NCBI GenBank assembly: GCA_903858875.1
Contig: CAIOKP010000082.1
Location: 1-54,807, forward strand
DNA length: 54,807 nt
Source of the DNA: an uncultured Sphingomonadales bacterium
Lineage (GTDB): Bacteria; Pseudomonadota; Alphaproteobacteria; Sphingomonadales; Sphingomonadaceae
Direction of reading: 5' to 3'
This document shows, one piece after another, positions 49,887 to 54,807 of the stretch (the first letter of the stretch is position 1; every line of letters begins with the position of its first letter). The position numbers were made by a program, and so were the translations under genes. Below the pieces are notes generated by a model. That model ran no database searches and was not told where the DNA came from. It worked only from the letters and a program-made list of their open reading frames with translations.

Positions 49887-52334
49887 CTACTCGCCCATCG
49901 CGCCCGGCCCCATGGCGCCCGGCCCCATCGCGATGGTCGCCAAGGCTTCGGCCTCGAGCAAGAGCGCATCGTCGGCGGCCCCCGCGGGCAAGCTCTCGCG
50001 CCCGATCATCGTCAGCGTTGGCACCGCGAGCGGGCTGACCCGCGCCAGATCGATGTGCCGTATCGAGCGCTGCGCCCGTTCCAGCACCTCGGCCACGCGG
50101 GCCACATCGGTCATCCCTTGCCGCGCATCGGCCCAGGCGGCCTGTAGCAACAGATGGTCAGGTTCGTACCGGCGCAGGACATCGTAAATCAGGTCGGACG
50201 AAAACGTCACCTGCCGGTTGCTCTTGCGCTTACCCGGCACCTGCCGCTCGATCAGGCCGGAAATCACCGAAACCTCGCGAAAGGCACGGCGCAGGAGATA
50301 GGAGTTTTCAACCCATTCAACAAATTCATCGACCAAAATATCGGGCGACAATAGCGCGGCGGGGTCTTCCATCGGCGTCAGCCCCCACACCGCCAGCGCG
50401 TAATCATTCGCCACGAACCCCATCGGCGCGAGGCCGAGATGCTCCATCCGCCGGGTCACCAACATGCCCAGCGACTGATTAGCCGGCCACCCCTCGAACG
50501 TGTAGAACACGGTATAAGCACGGCCGGCGTGGGGGAAACTCTCCACCAGCAATTCGCCCACGCGCGGAATGGTCGACACCCGGCGCTGCATCATCAACCA
50601 TTCCAGCACATCGGGCGGAAAATCCCGCCAACGCGCTGGATCAGCCAACAGGCCGCGCACCCGGTCGGCCAAATGACTGCTGATCGCGATACGCGCGCCA
50701 TTATAACTGGGGATTGCTGCCGCCCGCTTGGCCGCCCGGACCAGCAATGCCCCCTCGCGCAGCCCCTCGACCTCCAAGTCCAGCCCCGCGAACCGGAACG
50801 TATCACCCGGCCCCAGCGAGGCCGCGAAATCCTCCTCCACCCGCCCCAGCGAACGACCGTTGCGAAAGCCGACTTCGACCATATCGGCATCGACGATGAT
50901 CCCTGCATTCAACCGATAGCCGCGCGCCATATCGGGATGCGACAGCCGCCACGGCCCTTCGCGTTCACGCACAATCCGCCGAAACCGGTCATAGGCTCGC
51001 AATGCATAGCCGCCCGTTGCAACAAAATTGAGCACACGCTCCCAATCCGCCGCGTCAATCCCGGCATAGGGCGTCGCGCTGACCACTTCGCGGTGCAACG
51101 CCGCCGCGTCGAACGGCCCGGCGCAGGCGATCCCCAGAACGTGCTGCGCCAACACATCAAGGCTACCCGGTCGCAAGCCCTCGCCGTCACGCTGCCCGTC
51201 GCGCACCGCCTCGACAGCGGCCACCGCCTCGAGAAACTCAAACCGGTTGCCCGGCACCAACACCGCCTTCGAAGGGCAATCCAACCGGTGATTCGCCCGC
51301 CCGATCCGCTGCAACAGCCGCGACGATCCCTTGGGCGCGCCCATTTGCACCACCAGGTCGATGTCGCCCCAATCCACCCCCAGATCGAGACTGGCGGTAC
51401 AAACCAATGCGCGAAGCCGGCTATCGGCCATTGCCGCCTCGGCCTTGTGGCGCGCCTCTTGGCTCAGGCTGCCATGGTGGATGCCGATCGGCAAATTGGC
51501 GTCGTTCACATCCCACAGCAACCGGAATGTATATTCCGCCAAGAATCGGGTGTTGGTAAAAATCAGCGTCGTGCGGTGGCGCTGGATCAACTCGTAGATC
51601 TGCGGGATCGCCCAACTGGCGGCATGGCCGCTCCACGGGATGCGCTCGCCCTGCGGCAACAGGATTGACACTTGCGGCGGCGCGCCCGCCTCGCCCGCGA
51701 CCATCGCAACGCTCGCGATATCGCCCCCCGGCGCGATCCAGCCGCAGAACCCCTCTGGATCGGCCAGAGTCGCAGACAGGCCAATCCGCCGCATCGCCGG
51801 CGCCAACACCTGCAACCGCGCAAGAGCCAGGGCCAATAAATCGCCCCGCTTGCTGGCCGCCAGCGCGTGGATCTCGTCGATCACCACATGACGCAAGCTG
51901 GCAAATATCGTCGCGCTTTCGGGATAGGACAGCAGCAGTGACAGTGATTCAGGCGTGGTCAACAACACATGCGGCGGGTCGGCCCGCTGGCGCGCCTTGC
52001 GGTCGGACGAGGTGTCGCCGATCCGCGCTTCCACCCGCAGGTTCAGTCCCATTTCGGCCACCGGCGTCATCAAATTGCGCTGCACATCATGCGCCAATGC
52101 CTTCAACGGCGAGACATACAGCGTGTGCAAGCCCTCCGGCATCGCGCCGGTCGCGGCATCGGCCAACACCGGCATAAACCCCGCCAGTGTCTTGCCCGCG
52201 CCCGTATCCGCCGCCAGCAGCACATGCCGCCCCTCGCGCACGCGGGCCAGAACCTCGGCCTGATGGCGGCGCACTTGCCAGCCCCGCCCGGCGAACCAGC
52301 CAGCCACAAGGGGCGGGATGCTGGAACCGGGCAT
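49887..52334 (-). CDS. Ligase-associated DNA damage response DEXH helicase
   Basis: This 815-residue superfamily-2 helicase is of the Lhr-like, ligase-associated type. It has Walker A AADTGAGKTLAG near residue 42, VSPLKALAHDVQ, LLTTPESLSLLLS, the Walker B VVIDEIHALAASKRGD, motif III GLSATLADP and motif VI LLQRIGRANHRLD, followed by a winged-helix and Lhr core. In many bacteria the partner ATP-dependent ligase, exonuclease and MPE genes are adjacent; none is in this window. It starts one base overlapping the phosphohexomutase stop (TGATG), so the two are coupled. Confidence 0.93.
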   Translation of the reverse strand: MPGSSIPPLVAGWFAGRGWQVRRHQAEVLARVREGRHVLLAADTGAGKTLAGFMPVLADAATGAMPEGLHTLYVSPLKALAHDVQRNLMTPVAEMGLNLRVEARIGDTSSDRKARQRADPPHVLLTTPESLSLLLSYPESATIFASLRHVVIDEIHALAASKRGDLLALALARLQVLAPAMRRIGLSATLADPEGFCGWIAPGGDIASVAMVAGEAGAPPQVSILLPQGERIPWSGHAASWAIPQIYELIQRHRTTLIFTNTRFLAEYTFRLLWDVNDANLPIGIHHGSLSQEARHKAEAAMADSRLRALVCTASLDLGVDWGDIDLVVQMGAPKGSSRLLQRIGRANHRLDCPSKAVLVPGNRFEFLEAVAAVEAVRDGQRDGEGLRPGSLDVLAQHVLGIACAGPFDAAALHREVVSATPYAGIDAADWERVLNFVATGGYALRAYDRFRRIVREREGPWRLSHPDMARGYRLNAGIIVDADMVEVGFRNGRSLGRVEEDFAASLGPGDTFRFAGLDLEVEGLREGALLVRAAKRAAAIPSYNGARIAISSHLADRVRGLLADPARWRDFPPDVLEWLMMQRRVSTIPRVGELLVESFPHAGRAYTVFYTFEGWPANQSLGMLVTRRMEHLGLAPMGFVANDYALAVWGLTPMEDPAALLSPDILVDEFVEWVENSYLLRRAFREVSVISGLIERQVPGKRKSNRQVTFSSDLIYDVLRRYEPDHLLLQAAWADARQGMTDVARVAEVLERAQRSIRHIDLARVSPLAVPTLTMIGRESLPAGAADDALLLEAEALATIAMGPGAMGPGAMGE
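49900..49928 (-). repeat. Tandem repeat coding MGPGA units at the helicase C-terminus
   Basis: GCGCCCGGCCCCAT occurs twice (49900-49913 and 49915-49928) with a 15-base period. It encodes two MGPGA pentapeptides before the final MGE. The repeat is in frame and likely a slippage product; it should vary between close strains. Confidence 0.6.
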
Positions 52335-53749
52335 CAGTGCCGCGAAACCCCCGATGCCGCCAATTGGCCGTCGATCTCGGCCATCATCGCCGTCAATCCG
52401 GCCTCGCTACCGCTTTCCGCGCGGGCGACCAGCATGTCCTGCGTATTCGAGGCGCGCAACAGCCACCAACCGCCATCCCGCGCCACACGCAGGCCATCGG
52501 TTGTGTCAACCGATGCCCCCGCCGCCGCCAATCGCGCCGCGACTTCATCCACCACCACCCATTTCCGGCGGGGGTCGACCGCGAACCGCAATTCCGGCGT
52601 ATTGATCATCGCCGGCAACGAATCGCGCAACTGCGTCACACTATGGCCCAGCCGAACCACCGCGGCCATCAACCGCACCGCGGCGTACAGCGCATCGTCA
52701 AAGCCGTAAAAACGATGGGCGTAAAAGATGTGCCCGGTCGTCTCGCCCGCCAACATCGCGCCAGTCTGCTTCATTGTGGACTTAATCAGACTGTGCCCAG
52801 CAGCCCCCATCAACGGCCGCCCGCCCAGCGCGGCAATCCGATCAAAGACCACCTGCGATGCCTTTATATCGGCCAAAACCGCCGCGCCGGGACAATCGCG
52901 CAACAGATCTTCCGCCAGGATTGCCAGCAGTTGATCACCAAGGATCGTCCGCCCCCTTGCGTCGATTACCACGATCCGGTCGCCGTCACCGTCGAAGGCC
53001 AGCCCGAAATCGAGCCGTCTGGTCGCGACCAACCTGCGCAAATCTGCAAGATTGGTGTCATCAGTGGGATCAGGATGGTGGTTCGGGAAATGGCCGTCAA
53101 TTTCGGTAAACAGCAAATGGTGCGCACCAGGCAAACGGGCGGTGAGGGCCTCGATCGCCGGCCCAGCAGCACCATTGCCGGCATCCCAGCCTATCCGCAG
53201 GCCAGCTGCTTCGTCCCCGCCTATGGCGCTCAGCCCTTCGAGCAATCGGGTGATATAGGGCTTGAGAATTTCGCGCGTGCCGCAAGCGCCGCGAACGTCG
53301 ACCTGTCCGCGCCCACCGGCGATTTCGCCGCCCCCCATTTGACGAGCGACGACGCCGATCTGCCGGATTTCCGCGCCGAACAGCGCACGCCCCCCAAATA
53401 CTATCTTGAAGCCATTGTGATCGGCGGGATTGTGGCTGCCAGTTATCTGAATGCCGCCCTGCACCTCTGGGGTTGAGGCCTCGGCATAGTAGAGCATTGG
53501 CGTCGGCCCCAGCCCGATGCGCAGGACATCAACGCCGCCATCCAGCAACCCGTCGATCAACGCGGCCTCTAACGCCGGCGAACTGAGTCGCCCATCGCGT
53601 CCCACCGCCATGCATCGGCCACCACTTTGGCGGAATACCAAGGCGGAGGCGCGACCGATCGCATAGGCGTCCCCATCGGTCAGTGAAACGCCATACACGC
53701 CCCGAATATCATATTCGCGAAAGATCGTGGGGTCTGGGCGTGGCGCCAT
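52334..53749 (-). CDS. Phosphomannomutase/phosphoglucomutase
   Basis: This enzyme interconverts hexose-6- and hexose-1-phosphates. The 471-residue protein has FREYDIRGVYG at the start, VGRDGRLSS, the catalytic phosphoserine motif QITGSHNPADHNG (Ser about residue 104), the metal loop FDGDGDRIVVID near residue 250, a substrate motif GETTGHIF with GEMSGH-like function near 335, and a phosphate-binding RASNTQDMLVARAES near 437. It can serve the GDP-mannose/GDP-fucose and UDP-glucose pathways of the EPS locus, as AlgC does in Pseudomonas. It lies between the J-domain gene and the helicase. Confidence 0.95.
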   Translation of the reverse strand: MAPRPDPTIFREYDIRGVYGVSLTDGDAYAIGRASALVFRQSGGRCMAVGRDGRLSSPALEAALIDGLLDGGVDVLRIGLGPTPMLYYAEASTPEVQGGIQITGSHNPADHNGFKIVFGGRALFGAEIRQIGVVARQMGGGEIAGGRGQVDVRGACGTREILKPYITRLLEGLSAIGGDEAAGLRIGWDAGNGAAGPAIEALTARLPGAHHLLFTEIDGHFPNHHPDPTDDTNLADLRRLVATRRLDFGLAFDGDGDRIVVIDARGRTILGDQLLAILAEDLLRDCPGAAVLADIKASQVVFDRIAALGGRPLMGAAGHSLIKSTMKQTGAMLAGETTGHIFYAHRFYGFDDALYAAVRLMAAVVRLGHSVTQLRDSLPAMINTPELRFAVDPRRKWVVVDEVAARLAAAGASVDTTDGLRVARDGGWWLLRASNTQDMLVARAESGSEAGLTAMMAEIDGQLAASGVSRH

Positions 53750-53751
53750 GC

Positions 53752-54054
53752 CTAGGGCCGCTGCGCGCGGTTCTTGTCCGGCCCCAATGCTTCGAGCAAC
53801 ACATCGCGGGCATCGTTCGCCTCGTACACCAGTCGCACATCGCCGCCGCGATCGGGGTGAACCTGCGCAATCAACCGTTTATGCGCCTCGAGAATCTCGG
53901 CCCGCCCCGCCCGCCGATCAACGCCCAGCAAGCGCCGCGCCTGATCCCCCGGCGCGGGGCGGTTCCAACTCGCCCAAATCTGCCACGGCCATTGCCCGGC
54001 CAGATAGCGACAGGCAAAACTCGCAACCAACAATAGCGTGAAGAGCTTGCCCAT
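53752..54054 (-). CDS. Small membrane-anchored J-domain protein
   Basis: This 100-residue protein has an N-terminal hydrophobic segment (GKLFTLLLVASFACRYLAG) and a compact C-terminal J domain: ARRLLGVDRRAGRAEILEAHKRLIAQ, then VHPDRGG with the HPD at residues 66-68, then a third helix (VYEANDARDVLLEAL). It resembles the DnaJ-like proteins found beside mipZ and phosphomannomutase in sphingomonads. It should activate DnaK at the membrane; the client is unknown. It begins 18 bases after the mipZ stop and ends 2 bases before the mutase gene. Confidence 0.85.
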   Translation of the reverse strand: MGKLFTLLLVASFACRYLAGQWPWQIWASWNRPAPGDQARRLLGVDRRAGRAEILEAHKRLIAQVHPDRGGDVRLVYEANDARDVLLEALGPDKNRAQRP

Positions 54055-54072
54055 GGTCCGCGTTGCCCCCCT

Positions 54073-54807
54073 CTACCGTTCGGCGAGGGATGGTTCGGCA
54101 ATCGGCCGGACGCGCTGCGCCCCCGGCGCGGGCAGGTTCAACCCGGCGACCAGCGAGCGCAATTCCTGCCGCGCAACCAGATGGCTGGTGCCCAGATCGC
54201 CCAGATGCCCCTTGTCGAGCAAAGTCAGCCCCGACGGGAACAGTTCGCGATAGATCACGCGTTCGGACAGGCCCTGCGCAATGCGAAAGCCGACCCGCTT
54301 GGACAATTCTAGCAACGCGGCATCGATACGGCGCATATTGCGCGCCTCGATATGCTGGGTGCGATTGCGGACGACGACCCAATCCATCTCGCGCCGGTTG
54401 TCCTGAATGGTCGCCATCGCCCGCTTCTTGCGCGCTTCCCAAATCAGTTCGGCATAGAACGACAGACGGCGGACCTTGAACGTCTCGGCATCGACCTGAC
54501 CAATCAAGTCAAAGTCGACAAAGCTGTCGTTCAACGGCGTGACCAGCGTATCGGCACTGGTCGCGACATGGCGGGCGAATTCATCGTCGCTGCCCGGCGT
54601 GTCAAAAATAATGTAATCGGCATCCTGCGACACTTCGGCGACCAGCGCGTCAAGTTCTGCCGTGGTGGTGCCACGGAACACTTCGAATCCCACGGTGGGC
54701 AGGTCGACCTGCCGCCGGCGTGCGGTGTCGGCGCGGTTTTCCATATAGCGGTGAAAGGTGCGCTGGCGCGGAGCGAGATCGATGCCGGTCACGCGTACCC
54801 CCAGATA
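54073..54807 (-). CDS. mipZ: Division-plane positioning ATPase MipZ, N-terminus cut off
   Basis: MipZ forms a gradient from the ParB-bound poles and blocks FtsZ polymerisation except at midcell. The 245 residues present lack the Walker A motif, which lies beyond the right edge. Visible are VTGIDLAPRQRTFHRYMENR, the switch II region IIFDTPGSDDEFARHVATSAD, LVTPLNDSFVDFDLIGQVD, and WVVVRNRTQHIEARNMRR, all standard for MipZ. The reading frame is open to the last base; an internal GTG at 54792 is not the start. It is first in a mipZ-J protein-mutase-helicase operon. Confidence 0.93.
   Translation of the reverse strand, partial: YLGVRVTGIDLAPRQRTFHRYMENRADTARRRQVDLPTVGFEVFRGTTTAELDALVAEVSQDADYIIFDTPGSDDEFARHVATSADTLVTPLNDSFVDFDLIGQVDAETFKVRRLSFYAELIWEARKKRAMATIQDNRREMDWVVVRNRTQHIEARNMRRIDAALLELSKRVGFRIAQGLSERVIYRELFPSGLTLLDKGHLGDLGTSHLVARQELRSLVAGLNLPAPGAQRVRPIAEPSLAER

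Overview
The window reads as a chromosomal segment of an alphaproteobacterium, most probably a member of the Sphingomonadales. The evidence is high G+C with strong codon bias, a MipZ division-plane ATPase, a TonB-ExbB-ExbD-ExbD block, a ligase-associated DEXH helicase, a GumB/GumC-type polysaccharide export pair and several proteins typical of sphingomonads. Genus and species cannot be fixed from the sequence. I see no tRNA, rRNA, insertion sequence, CRISPR array or replication origin.

Layout. (1) 1-4566 is housekeeping: the tail of a dGTPase-like gene, a membrane-anchored FMN glutamate-synthase-like protein, ung, a short ribonuclease D, and lptC-lptA. (2) About 4735-28384 is a roughly 24-kb exopolysaccharide (EPS) locus in several transcription units. 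gmd, fcl, a WcaI-type glycosyltransferase, a Wzx-like flippase and a BamE-like membrane protein run on plus. A glycosyltransferase and a small membrane protein run on minus. A pair resembling phage tail proteins (299 and 733 aa; the second a beta-helix tailspike/lyase type) runs on plus. An acyltransferase runs on minus. A Wzy-like polymerase, a glycosyltransferase and a WcaF-type acetyltransferase run on plus. Finally, on minus, come the WbaP-type initiating transferase, a small secreted protein followed by a strong terminator, then an O-antigen-ligase-family protein, GumB/Wza-like lipoprotein, GumC/Wzc-like tyrosine kinase, a periplasmic repeat-type protein and an SGNH hydrolase. (3) 28572-33243 is the minus operon DUF3576-leuS-lptE-holA. 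(4) 33545-39202 holds an exported beta-rich protein, phbB, a ribbon-helix-helix protein, a glycine-zipper protein, murA, galU and an M23 peptidase. (5) 39292-46819 holds a DUF455 ferritin-like protein, bcp, glnE, agmatine deiminase, hom and an exported unknown. (6) 47160-49823 is tonB-exbB-exbD-exbD. (7) 49887-54807 is a DEXH helicase, a phosphomannomutase/phosphoglucomutase, a J-domain protein and a partial mipZ.

How it fits together. GalU (UDP-glucose) and the phosphohexomutase (mannose-1-phosphate/glucose-1-phosphate) lie outside the EPS locus but feed it. Gmd and Fcl make GDP-L-fucose. The WbaP-type enzyme starts the repeat unit on undecaprenyl phosphate, three glycosyltransferases extend it, and three candidate decorating enzymes modify it. 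Wzx/Wzy flip and polymerise it, and GumC/GumB control length and export.

Most interesting points: the tailspike-like gene pair with no signal peptide inside the EPS locus; an intrinsic terminator ending 21 bases before the start codon of the export operon, downstream of a small secreted protein gene; a BamE-like inner-membrane protein and a large periplasmic protein of unknown function in the EPS locus; a direct repeat with 20-bp phasing upstream of gmd; and a TGC-rich inverted repeat before phbB that shares a 12-mer with the EPS locus.
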